Shown here: positions 41,600 through 48,654 of the stretch, piece after piece
Layout of the letters: every line of letters begins with the position of its first letter
How positions within the stretch are numbered: position 1 is the stretch's first letter
Source: an uncultured Coriobacteriaceae bacterium
GTDB lineage: Bacteria > Actinomycetota > Coriobacteriia > Coriobacteriales > Atopobiaceae
Direction: 5' to 3'
Assembly: GCA_902772085.1 (NCBI GenBank)
Contig: CACXZL010000002.1
Location: 1-48,654 of the forward strand
DNA length: 48,654 bases
Translations under genes and position numbers: made by a program
The notes under the pieces: model-generated
What the model was told of the DNA's origin: nothing
Seen by the model: the letters and a program-made list of their open reading frames with translations, nothing else
Database searches by the model: none

Positions 41600-42073
41600 A
41601 TGCTTCGTATAGGTCACGGATATGACGTGCATCAGTTTGCCGAGGGACGACGGTGCGTCCTGGGGGGCGTGGACATACCTTACGCGCGAGGCCTTCTGGG
41701 CCATTCGGACGCGGACGTGCTTGCGCACGCACTGGCCGATGCCGTCTTGGGGGCGGCACGACTGGGCGACATGGGGACGCTCTTTCCGGATACCGACCCC
41801 GCCTATGAAGGCGCGGACTCAATGGTGCTTCTGTCGCGCGTGGCTGCGCTGGTGCGTGAGCATGGCTTCACGATACTCGACGTGGACTGCACGGTGGCGG
41901 CGCAGGTCCCCAAGCTCTCCCCACACCGCGCGCAGATGCGGGCCAACCTCGCGTCGGCGCTCGGCGTGGATGTGGAGCAGGTGGGGGTGAAGGCCACGAC
42001 GACCGAGCGGCTCGGTTTTGTTGGCCGCGAGGAGGGCATAGCCGCCTGGGCCGTTGCCCTCCTCAAAAGCTGA
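41600..42073 (+). CDS. ispF: 2-C-methyl-D-erythritol 2,4-cyclodiphosphate synthase
   Basis: This 157-residue trimeric zinc enzyme of the MEP pathway cyclises CDP-ME2P. Metal ligands appear in RIGHGYDVHQF (Asp and His) and LLGHSDADVLAHAL; KATTTERLGFVGREEGIAAW is the conserved C-terminal block that closes over the cytidine. GGGAG lies before the ATG. With ispD it gives two consecutive-family MEP genes in one operon. Confidence 0.95.
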   Translation: MLRIGHGYDVHQFAEGRRCVLGGVDIPYARGLLGHSDADVLAHALADAVLGAARLGDMGTLFPDTDPAYEGADSMVLLSRVAALVREHGFTILDVDCTVAAQVPKLSPHRAQMRANLASALGVDVEQVGVKATTTERLGFVGREEGIAAWAVALLKS

Positions 42074-42177
42074 CATGGTGACGGCTGACAGGACGACGAG
42101 GAACTGTCGGCTTTGACATGTGCGAGTGCTCAGCCCTTGCGCTATTATCTATGGGAAACCGACGGATAGGAGTCCGG

Positions 42178-43662
42178 ATGCTTGTATACAACAGCCAGAA
42201 TCACCGCAAGCAGGAGCTTGAGCCCATCGAGCCTGGCAAAATTCGCATGTATGTGTGTGGTCCGACCGTATACGATCAGATTCACATAGGAAATGGCCGC
42301 ACGTTCCTGAGCTTTGACGTGATTCGCCGCTACCTCATGTACAAGGGCTATGAGGTTACGTTTGCCCAGAACCTCACCGACGTGGACGACAAGATCATAA
42401 ATCGTGCCAACGAGCAGGGTCGCACGGCTGCAGAGGTCGCCGAGGAGTTCAGCGACAAGTTCATCGAGCAGATGCATCGCTTTGGCATTCTGGATCCCGA
42501 CATTCGCCCTCGCGCCACACGTGAGATCGAGGCCATGCAAGGGATGATCGCATCGCTCATCGAGCAGGGCCATGCGTACGCGGTTCCCAGTGGCGACGTG
42601 TACTTCTCCGTGCGGAGCGACCACTCGTATGGCGTGCTTTCCGGACGCAACCTCGACCAGCTCCGCGCAGGCGAGCGCGTGGAAGTAAACGACGAGAAGC
42701 GCGACCCCTTCGACTTCGCGCTGTGGAAGGCGGCAAAGCCGGGGGAGCCGAGCTGGCCGAGTCCATGGGGAGAAGGACGTCCTGGCTGGCATACCGAGTG
42801 CTGTGCCATGATTCATCGCTATCTCGGTACGCCCATAGACATCCACGGAGGTGGCGCAGACCTCATCTTCCCACACCATGAGAACGAGACTGCCCAAGCC
42901 ATGTGCGCTTGGCATGCTCCGCTGGCAAACGTGTGGATGCATGCGGGCATGCTCCAGATCAACGAGGAGAAGATGTCGAAGAGCCTGGGCAATTTCTATA
43001 CGCTCAAAGAGGTGCTCGACCGGTATTCGGCAAATGCCGTGCGCATACTCATGCTGCAGACGCACTACCGCGCCCCGCTGGACTTTTCATTCGATCGCCT
43101 TGACGGAGCGGTGAGCACGTTGGAGCGTCTCGTGAGCTGCGTCAAGAATCTGCGGTGGGCTGCTGAGGCAGCGCCTCAAGACGGCCATCTCACGGAAGCC
43201 GATCGCGCGCTCGGGACCGAGATCGACGAGACCTACGCCGAGTTCACGGCGAGCATGGATGACGACTTCAACACCGCAGGTGGCTTGGCGGCCATATTTG
43301 GCCTCGTGACCTCGTCAAACAAGTACCTTTCCGAGGCGGCGGGCACCATCGAGACCGCCGTGACGCTGCGTGCCGCCGACGCGCTCGTGGAGCTGTGTGG
43401 CGTGCTGGGCATAGATTTGCAGCAGGAGATGGGCAAAGACGAGGAGCTTCCCTCGGAGCTGGTGTCGATGGCGGCGGAGCATGCGGGCTACGCTGGCACG
43501 AGCCCCTCAGAGGCGGCGGACGCCCTTCTTGATGCGCGCCAAGAAGCCCGTGCGGCCAAGAACTGGGGCCTGGCCGATGCGATACGAGACGGCATAGCGG
43601 CTCTCGGCCTCGTGGTGGAAGACACCGCAGCCGGCGCCCGTCTTCGCATGAAGAAGGACTAG
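42178..43662 (+). CDS. cysS: Cysteinyl-tRNA synthetase
   Basis: This 494-residue class I synthetase has the HIGH motif in QIHIGNGRTF, the zinc-binding residues in YVCGPTVYD, WHTECCAM and HHENE, the KMSKS motif in EEKMSKSLGNF, and a C-terminal anticodon-binding helical domain. It charges tRNA-Cys. The start MLVYNSQN at 42178 follows AGGAG; a longer frame to 42118 lacks a ribosome binding site. Confidence 0.96.
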   Translation: MLVYNSQNHRKQELEPIEPGKIRMYVCGPTVYDQIHIGNGRTFLSFDVIRRYLMYKGYEVTFAQNLTDVDDKIINRANEQGRTAAEVAEEFSDKFIEQMHRFGILDPDIRPRATREIEAMQGMIASLIEQGHAYAVPSGDVYFSVRSDHSYGVLSGRNLDQLRAGERVEVNDEKRDPFDFALWKAAKPGEPSWPSPWGEGRPGWHTECCAMIHRYLGTPIDIHGGGADLIFPHHENETAQAMCAWHAPLANVWMHAGMLQINEEKMSKSLGNFYTLKEVLDRYSANAVRILMLQTHYRAPLDFSFDRLDGAVSTLERLVSCVKNLRWAAEAAPQDGHLTEADRALGTEIDETYAEFTASMDDDFNTAGGLAAIFGLVTSSNKYLSEAAGTIETAVTLRAADALVELCGVLGIDLQQEMGKDEELPSELVSMAAEHAGYAGTSPSEAADALLDARQEARAAKNWGLADAIRDGIAALGLVVEDTAAGARLRMKKD

Positions 43663-43769
43663 CGCGACCCGCTGAGCACAACGCCGTTCTGCGCGTCCTT
43701 GTCAAGCGCCACATTGATTACCACGGCTTGTCCGAGCCGACCGTTCGAAAAGAAGGTGGGTCTTTCTCC

Positions 43770-44678
43770 ATGGCAAAGAACCAATCTCGAAAACCTGGCC
43801 GTGACGTGCGTGGGGGTACGGGCAAGCGTGTGCGCAAGGGCGCCTCCCCCGCCCGCCCGTATCGCAAAGACGCCTCGCGCCACGGCTATCCACGTGCCGC
43901 CACAAGGAAGCGATCGGAGAGCATGGGCGCGTCAAACCTCATAGAGGGACGAAGGGCCTGTGCAGAGGCGCTTGACGCCCATATCCCGCTTAAACGGGCG
44001 CTGGTGGCGGCAAGCGCCGGGGAGAGGGACCGCACGCTGGACGAGCTGGTAGTGCGGATCGAGCAGGCAGACGTGCCGGTGGAGTATGTGGCGCGTGACC
44101 GGTTGGATTCGCGCTCCTCTCACGGCGCCCATCAGGGCATCATGCTCGAGGTGGAGCCGTTTGAGTATGCCGCCCTCGGCGACGTGATCGCCGCGGCTGG
44201 CGAGGGGGATGCGCTGGTCTTGTTGCTCGACCACGTTACCGACGAGGGCAACTTTGGCGCAATCGTGCGTACGGCTGAGGTCGTAGGGGCAGCGGGCGTG
44301 GTCGTGGCGAATGCGCGCGCCGCTCGTGTGGGCACGGCGGCATACAAAACGTCTGCCGGCGCGGTTCTTCACGTGCCCATAGCCCAAGTGCCAAACCTTG
44401 CGACTGCCATAGAGCAGCTGAAAGATGCCGGCTTCTGGGTGGGCGCCGCCACTGAGCACGCGCACGACGACGTATGGCATGCTCCGCTCGATGGCCGCAT
44501 CTGTCTTGTGATGGGGTCTGAAGGCTCGGGCGTCTCTCCGCTGGTGCGCAAGAAGTGCGACTTCGAATGCAAGCTTCCGCAGCGTGGCCGCGTGGAGTCG
44601 CTCAACGTGGCCCAGGCCGCGACGGCGCTTTGCTACGAATGGCTTCGTCGCGCTATGAGCGAGGAGCAGGACACATGA
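43770..44678 (+). CDS. rlmB: SpoU-family 23S rRNA 2'-O-methyltransferase, RlmB-type
   Basis: This 302-residue enzyme has a basic, likely disordered N-terminus (residues 1-50), an L30e-like substrate-binding domain (IEGRRACAEALDAHIPLKRA) and a SPOUT knot with the three SpoU motifs: LLDHVTDEGNFGAIVRTAE, ICLVMGSEGSGVSPLVRKKC and VESLNVAQAATALCYEW. It methylates a guanosine ribose in 23S rRNA. The start at 43770 is preferred; a TTG at 43728 in frame has no ribosome binding site. Its stop overlaps the next start by four bases. Confidence 0.9.
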   Translation: MAKNQSRKPGRDVRGGTGKRVRKGASPARPYRKDASRHGYPRAATRKRSESMGASNLIEGRRACAEALDAHIPLKRALVAASAGERDRTLDELVVRIEQADVPVEYVARDRLDSRSSHGAHQGIMLEVEPFEYAALGDVIAAAGEGDALVLLLDHVTDEGNFGAIVRTAEVVGAAGVVVANARAARVGTAAYKTSAGAVLHVPIAQVPNLATAIEQLKDAGFWVGAATEHAHDDVWHAPLDGRICLVMGSEGSGVSPLVRKKCDFECKLPQRGRVESLNVAQAATALCYEWLRRAMSEEQDT

Positions 44679-45256
44679 CGCACGCCAACCTGCCTCTTTT
44701 GCTCGTAGACGGCTACAACGTCATAGGTGCCGATCCGCGCTACCAGGCAGTCGTGGACGAGCATGCCGGTGCAGGTGCGCTTGCTGACGTGGCGTCGCTC
44801 TCCCGCGATCCCTATGGGCACGATCCGTTCGATTCGGCGCGTTACCAGCTGGCTTCCGATGTGGCGACGTATGCCCAAGGTCGCTATGAGGCCGTCGTGG
44901 TCTTTGACGCGGCGGGCAATCTCTCGGATCATCGGCCTTCCTTCAGCCCGGGCGGCGTGCGTATGGTGTTTTCTCGCACGGGAGAGTCTGCCGACACGGT
45001 AATCGAGCGCTATGCCACGCGTGCCCGCAACCAAGGCAGGGAAGTGCTGCTCGTCACCTCCGACAATGCGATTCGCGCAACGGTAGGCGGCATTCCCGTC
45101 ACGTGCATATCGAGCCGTCTTCTCGCGCATGACATGGCGGTGACCAATTCAGAAGTGCACGTTGCCCAAGAAGAACGCTCCCACATGCGCATGACTTTGG
45201 AAGATCGTCTTGATCCTGCCGCTCGCGAGAGGCTTTGGAAGCTGCTGGGAAGATAG
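44675..45256 (+). CDS. NYN-domain ribonuclease, YacP/Rae1-like
   Basis: This 193-residue PIN-like nuclease opens with LLLVDGYNVIGADP, the first acidic site, followed by VVFDAAGNLSD and LLVTSDNAIRATV carrying the other acidic residues. B. subtilis YacP (Rae1) cleaves mRNA on the ribosome and lies next to rlmB there too. The ATG at 44675 overlaps the rlmB stop (ATGA), with GAGGAG upstream. Confidence 0.88.
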   Translation: MTHANLPLLLVDGYNVIGADPRYQAVVDEHAGAGALADVASLSRDPYGHDPFDSARYQLASDVATYAQGRYEAVVVFDAAGNLSDHRPSFSPGGVRMVFSRTGESADTVIERYATRARNQGREVLLVTSDNAIRATVGGIPVTCISSRLLAHDMAVTNSEVHVAQEERSHMRMTLEDRLDPAARERLWKLLGR

Positions 45257-45304
45257 CTTTATCTGGGATTGCGCTGTGTCACAGGTATATGAAAGGTGAC
45301 CCTT

Positions 45305-46900
45305 ATGGAGTTTGTCAACAAGAGCTTTCGCTTGTCATTGCAAGTCTGTGATGAGGTGTCTGAGCTCATCAACGAATTCTGCTCTCAGAGACGGGTGAAG
45401 AGGGAGGACGCGGTTCGCTGCCGCTTGGTCGCCGAGAATTGCCTTACGCAATGGCTCAGCCATGGCTTTGAAAACGGCGACCTGACGTTGCGTATGGGCA
45501 TGCGCCTTCGGACGCATTTTGTGACGTTGGAGCTCAAGGGTTCACAGTACGATCCGACCGAAGTGCGCGATGATGAGTTTGGCCAATTTGTCGATGGCGT
45601 CATAGTCAATCTGGGCCTCGAGCCAGAGTATAGCTACAATCACGGTCGCAACTGCATAACGTTTATGCTGAGGCGAAAGCCCCAAAACCAGTTGGCGGTG
45701 TTGGCGTTTGCGCTGTTCAGTGCAGTGGTGATAGGCTCTCTTGGCATGTTGTTGTCTGACGACGTGAGGGGGGCCCTTCTGACGGGCGTCGTACAGCCCT
45801 TGAACGACGCGTTCTTCCATGTCCTCACCTGCATAGCGGGGCCGATGGTCTTCCTCTCCGTCGTGTGGGGAATCTATGGCATAGGGGATATGGAGACCCT
45901 AGGGCGCATCGGCAGGCGCCTGCTGCTCCGTTACCTGCGCGTCGGTTTTTTGGCAGGGTGCTGCGCGATGCCGTTGTTTTTCCTGCTCGGTCCCGGCCTT
46001 TCGCAGACTTCAGGTGCTGATGCCAGGCTCTCTTCGATCGCGGACATGGTGTTTGGCATCATCCCGAGCAACGTCGTGGAGCCCTTCTCTACCGGCAACA
46101 CACTCCAAATCATATTCCTTGCGGTGGTGGTGGCGCTCGGCTTGCTTTGTCTGGGGCAGCGCACCAAAGTCGTGGCGGATATAGTCGACCAGACGAACGC
46201 TCTTGTGGGCTTTCTCATGGGTATCGTGGGCAAGTTCGTGCCGCTGCTTGTCGCCTTGGTTGTGATCGACATGATCTGGGCGGGAAAGATTAGCGCCGTG
46301 ATCGGCATTTGGAAGGTCGTGCTCGCCGTGCTCGCCGCACTCATCCTCATGGGAGTTGCCTTTTTGCTTCTGACTTCGATGCGCCGCAGGGTCAGCCCGC
46401 TCCTGCTTGCGAAGAAGTGGTTGCCCGTATTCACAATAGCTTTCAGCACGGCATCCTCCATGGCGGCATACGGTACGTGCGTAAGGACCCTTGAGAATCG
46501 GCTTGGCGTTGACCACTCTTTTACCAACTTTGGACTCCCGCTTGGCATCGTGATGCAACGTGCGGCGAGCACCGTCTATCTCTTGCTCGATATGTTCTAT
46601 TTTGCCAATCAGTACGATGTGTCGTGCGACTTTGTATGGCTGGTCACGGCATTGCTTGTCTGCTGGATTATGGCCATCGCAACGCCACCAATACCTGGCG
46701 GCGGTACCGTGGTGTTGACCATGCTGTTTGCGCAGCTGGGCATTCCTCAGGAGGCGTTGGGCATTGCAATGGCGTTCGAGGTGGTCGCCGACTTCCCCGT
46801 CACCGCTTTTGATCAGGTCGGCATACTGACGACAATCACCAACGTCTCAGCCGAATTAGATATGCTCGATGAGGATGTGCTGCGCGCGGAGATCGAGTAG
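45305..46900 (+). CDS. Dicarboxylate/amino-acid:cation symporter with an N-terminal cytoplasmic domain
   Basis: This 531-residue protein is a two-part fusion. Residues ~1-125 form a soluble domain (VCDEVSELINEFCSQRR, CRLVAENCLTQWLSHGFENG) that resembles a GHKL/RsbW-type ATPase fold with a degenerate N-box. Residues ~135-531 are a DAACS/SDF symporter, with hairpin motifs IAFSTASSMAAYGT and ATPPIPGGGTVVLTMLFAQL and the substrate/ion segment FEVVADFPVTAFDQVG. The transporter would import an acidic or neutral amino acid or dicarboxylate with Na+ or H+; the extra domain may regulate it. The start at 45305 follows AAAGGTGA; GTG at 45296 is an alternative. Confidence 0.8.
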   Translation: MEFVNKSFRLSLQVCDEVSELINEFCSQRRVKREDAVRCRLVAENCLTQWLSHGFENGDLTLRMGMRLRTHFVTLELKGSQYDPTEVRDDEFGQFVDGVIVNLGLEPEYSYNHGRNCITFMLRRKPQNQLAVLAFALFSAVVIGSLGMLLSDDVRGALLTGVVQPLNDAFFHVLTCIAGPMVFLSVVWGIYGIGDMETLGRIGRRLLLRYLRVGFLAGCCAMPLFFLLGPGLSQTSGADARLSSIADMVFGIIPSNVVEPFSTGNTLQIIFLAVVVALGLLCLGQRTKVVADIVDQTNALVGFLMGIVGKFVPLLVALVVIDMIWAGKISAVIGIWKVVLAVLAALILMGVAFLLLTSMRRRVSPLLLAKKWLPVFTIAFSTASSMAAYGTCVRTLENRLGVDHSFTNFGLPLGIVMQRAASTVYLLLDMFYFANQYDVSCDFVWLVTALLVCWIMAIATPPIPGGGTVVLTMLFAQLGIPQEALGIAMAFEVVADFPVTAFDQVGILTTITNVSAELDMLDEDVLRAEIE

Positions 46901-47039
46901 GGGCGTCAAAGGACGGCTTTTTGCGACTGTGAACGATTCCGCCAAAGGGACCACGGAGGGCGACAGGGGGCAGACTGTCCGAAAACCGCATTTGAGCCTG
47001 ACGTAGCCACAAAGGAATCTCTTAACGCTGAGTGTTACT

Positions 47040-47068
47040 TTCTTGTTACGCTCTGGCCGTGGTATGCT
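47040..47068 (+). promoter_or_regulatory. Promoter of the secreted protein gene
   Basis: TTCTTG (47040-47045) lies 17 bases before TATGCT (47063-47068), with an extended TGG. The start codon is 60 bp downstream. Confidence 0.5.
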
Positions 47069-47128
47069 TCTTGGAGACTGTTTCAGCTGTTCCCTCCATA
47101 AACGCATATGCAAGACGGGGTGATTCCT

Positions 47129-47821
47129 ATGACAAGCACACATCGCCAAAGATCATTGCTGGCCATCGTCGGAGCGCTTTGTACGGGGGTGCTTCTGCTG
47201 TCGCCTCTCGTTGCGCGTGCCTACGGCGAGGAGCTGGGAGGCTACTACTACACTACGGACGGTGGCAGGGTGGATGCGAAGCCCGGCGACGCGTGGGCCA
47301 AGGCGCTGGAGCTTCAAACGGGGATGGGCATCACCGGCGACTACACTCCGTCCGGCCATCTCTATGTAAACAATGGCAAAAAAGTGTTTGTAGAGCTCAA
47401 CGGCCATGTGCTCAATCGCAACCTCTCCAGTTGCCAGGATGATGGAGAGGTCTTTTATGTGGAGGACAACGCCACGCTTACGGTGTATGGAGGTGCGGAG
47501 AAAGACCTCTTGGCGGGAGAGGACATCACCAACACCGTGCGGGCGTGGGTGACCGACTCCTCGGGAAACTTGTCGCAAAGCACGACATCCGTGCGTGGCG
47601 GCGTTATAACGGGTGGCTCCGGTGGCGCCGGCATAGGTGGAAACGTTGGCACGGTCTCCCTTTCGCTCGCACATGCAGGGGACTCCATTACGGCCAGCTC
47701 TTATGCGTGCGACACGTTAGAGATGCAAAGCGATTTGAGGTTCTCCGATGGTGCCGATACGGTAACCGCAGAGGAGGTGCTTGGGTCTTCGGGCAAGACG
47801 CTTGTGTTGCGAGACGAATGA
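47129..47821 (+). CDS. Secreted protein of unknown function, short
   Basis: This 230-residue protein has a clear signal peptide (basic MTSTHRQR, hydrophobic LLAIVGALCTGVLLLSPLV, cleavage near ARAYG) and a Gly/Ser/Thr-rich beta-type body: VFVELNGHVLNRNLS, FYVEDNATLTVYGG and VRGGVITGGSGGAGIGGNVG, the kind of segments seen in right-handed beta-helix repeats. There is no sorting signal, membrane anchor or cell-wall-binding repeat, so it resembles the first part of a larger surface protein of Coriobacteriia. GGGGTGA precedes the ATG at 47129; an ATG at 47108 is less likely. I do not recognise a function. Confidence 0.65.
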   Translation: MTSTHRQRSLLAIVGALCTGVLLLSPLVARAYGEELGGYYYTTDGGRVDAKPGDAWAKALELQTGMGITGDYTPSGHLYVNNGKKVFVELNGHVLNRNLSSCQDDGEVFYVEDNATLTVYGGAEKDLLAGEDITNTVRAWVTDSSGNLSQSTTSVRGGVITGGSGGAGIGGNVGTVSLSLAHAGDSITASSYACDTLEMQSDLRFSDGADTVTAEEVLGSSGKTLVLRDE

Positions 47822-47894
47822 AACGCCTCTGCGTCTTGAAGATTCCCTTTTGTGCGCGCAGGGCGTTTCGAGATGTGGTAATATAAAGTCTCTC

Positions 47895-47969
47895 GCCAGA
47901 GTGGCTCAATGGTAGAGCACCGGCCTTGTAATCCGGCGGTTATGGGTTCGATTCCCATCTCTGGCTCCA
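47895..47969 (+). tRNA. tRNA-Thr (anticodon TGT)
   Basis: The sequence folds as a cloverleaf: acceptor GCCAGAG/CTCTGGC, D-arm GCTC/GAGC, anticodon loop CTTGTAA with TGT, T-arm ATGGG-TTCGATT-CCCAT, discriminator T and encoded CCA. One C-T mismatch closes the anticodon loop. An extended -10 (TGGTAATAT, ending at 47884) lies 11 bases upstream. Confidence 0.95.
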
Positions 47970-47977
47970 GAAACCCG

Positions 47978-48016
47978 CAGGTCAAGCCATAAATTTGGTT
48001 TGACCTGTTTTCTTTT
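47978..48016 (+). terminator. Terminator after tRNA-Thr
   Basis: CAGGTCAAGCC (47978-47988) pairs with GGTTTGACCTG (47997-48007), followed by TTTTCTTTT. Confidence 0.88.
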
Positions 48017-48654
48017 GTGTGACTTCTGGGAGACACCGAGACAACGGGACGGGACAACGGGGACGGAGGGTGTCGTCACTAACGAAATGAGTCTTCTACC
48101 TATTTCCGGCTTCAGATGGGCGCGCGGGTTTCTTCTTGTTCAAATCAATGGATGGGGAACCTGTCTTGAAATCCACTTCCACAGGGGCCCGACGCACTTG
48201 TGGGAGAGAGGGGCTCTGGTAAGGCAGCGGTCTTCGATGCTTTAAAACTGGTGCTTCAAGACGCTGCCGATGAAATTCCTGGTCGTTTTACCGCGCAAAT
48301 CGAGCGACCACCTGAGAGGGCGCAGGACGTCACTTCGTCGCGCCAACGACAGAAAGGACCTTATGGGCATCAAATGGGCCTTAGAACGGCCCTACGGAGT
48401 TTGCCCAGCTAGACGGGCTGTTTTATGGGACCATCTGCGGGAACGGACTGCCACGAGGAGTGCGGTCGGCCGTCGGTGGCATAACGTGCCCCGCAAAACC
48501 CCAGCTAAACGGCTCGGAAAACGGGGCTGTTTTGCTCGCTCGACGGATATAGCGCTGGAAAGTGGCGCACTTGACCTCGTGTTTTGCTGGGCTCGAGTTA
48601 CCCATATGGGCGACGATACGCTCAAAATACGTCCCGTTATAGAAAAAAATATGA
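48017..48654. other. Gene-poor tail downstream of tRNA-Thr
   Basis: No convincing intact gene is seen in the last 638 bases. A plus-strand frame around 48200-48412 begins GERGSGKAAVFDALKLVL, which faintly resembles a P-loop ATPase start, but it lacks the Ser/Thr after Lys and soon loses protein-like character. Short words such as CAGCTAGACGG (~48407) and CAGCTAAACGG (~48502), each followed by GGGCTGTTTT, recur. It could be a decayed integrated element at the tRNA, or part of a gene beyond the window. Confidence 0.35.

Noticed and set aside
47701..48057. Minus-strand 118-codon frame with MGIEPITAGLQGRCSTIEPL
   Set aside because: This is the well-known false protein read antisense through a tRNA-Thr and its flank; it overlaps the tRNA and its terminator.

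Overview
The window reads as chromosomal DNA of a high-GC anaerobic actinomycete of the class Coriobacteriia, most likely an Olsenella/Atopobium-type member of the Atopobiaceae. This placement is inference. It rests on the codon use, the block clpC-disA-ispD-ispF-cysS-rlmB-yacP, split purine genes for the last two steps of IMP synthesis, mannose- and fructose-family PTS operons with fused subunits, and YfhO- and Dlt-like envelope genes. No rRNA, CRISPR array, intact insertion sequence or prophage is visible.

Layout. 1-1.6 kb (minus): a partial standalone AICAR formyltransferase (purH) and an archaeal-type IMP cyclohydrolase (purO). purO sits behind a clear ZTP/ZMP riboswitch with an overlapping terminator. 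2.0-2.7 kb: an XRE/S24 phage-repressor-like regulator preceded by a run of nine G. 2.7-3.0 kb: an array of 30-bp repeats. 3.1-10.8 kb: galM and a carrier protein on the plus strand face a four-gene minus-strand operon (MBOAT, two tandem DltD-like SGNH proteins, DltA-like ligase), together a Dlt-like envelope acylation locus. 11.2-14.7 kb: two paralogous CBS/DHH pyrophosphatases arranged tail to tail. 15.0-16.9 kb: an unknown protein cut by an in-frame TAG. 17.0-20.8 kb (minus): fruR-fruK-fruA, with a frameshift in fruA. 21.0-25.2 kb: a YfhO-type membrane protein and ettA, which is also frameshifted. 25.3-27 kb: a small XRE regulator and an iron-dependent alcohol dehydrogenase. 27.5-30.8 kb: a manXYZ-manO PTS operon. 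31-33.2 kb: a cation exchanger, a zinc-ribbon protein and a spermidine-synthase-like protein. 33.5-46.9 kb (plus): tatA, greA, lysS (fused to an HD domain), clpC, disA, ispD, ispF, cysS, rlmB, yacP and a symporter. The window ends with a short secreted protein, tRNA-Thr(TGT) and a gene-poor tail.

How the parts work together. ZMP, the substrate of PurH, would relieve termination in front of purO. FruR probably controls fructose uptake and phosphorylation, and ManXYZ imports hexoses. The Dlt-like genes would activate a substrate on DltA, load it on the carrier, pass it across the membrane through MBOAT and finish outside with the SGNH proteins. DisA makes c-di-AMP, IspD and IspF make isoprenoid precursors, and CysS, RlmB, LysS and EttA serve translation.

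The most unusual non-coding signals are two repeat families. One is a set of ~80-140 bp long-armed palindromes, in which three copies share a conserved loop while arm sequences can differ. The other is a 30-bp repeat found at two loci, one copy of which appears to supply the -35 box of the Dlt-like operon. One nonsense codon and two single-base frameshifts in otherwise well-formed genes suggest either recent decay or assembly errors, and raw reads would be needed to tell.
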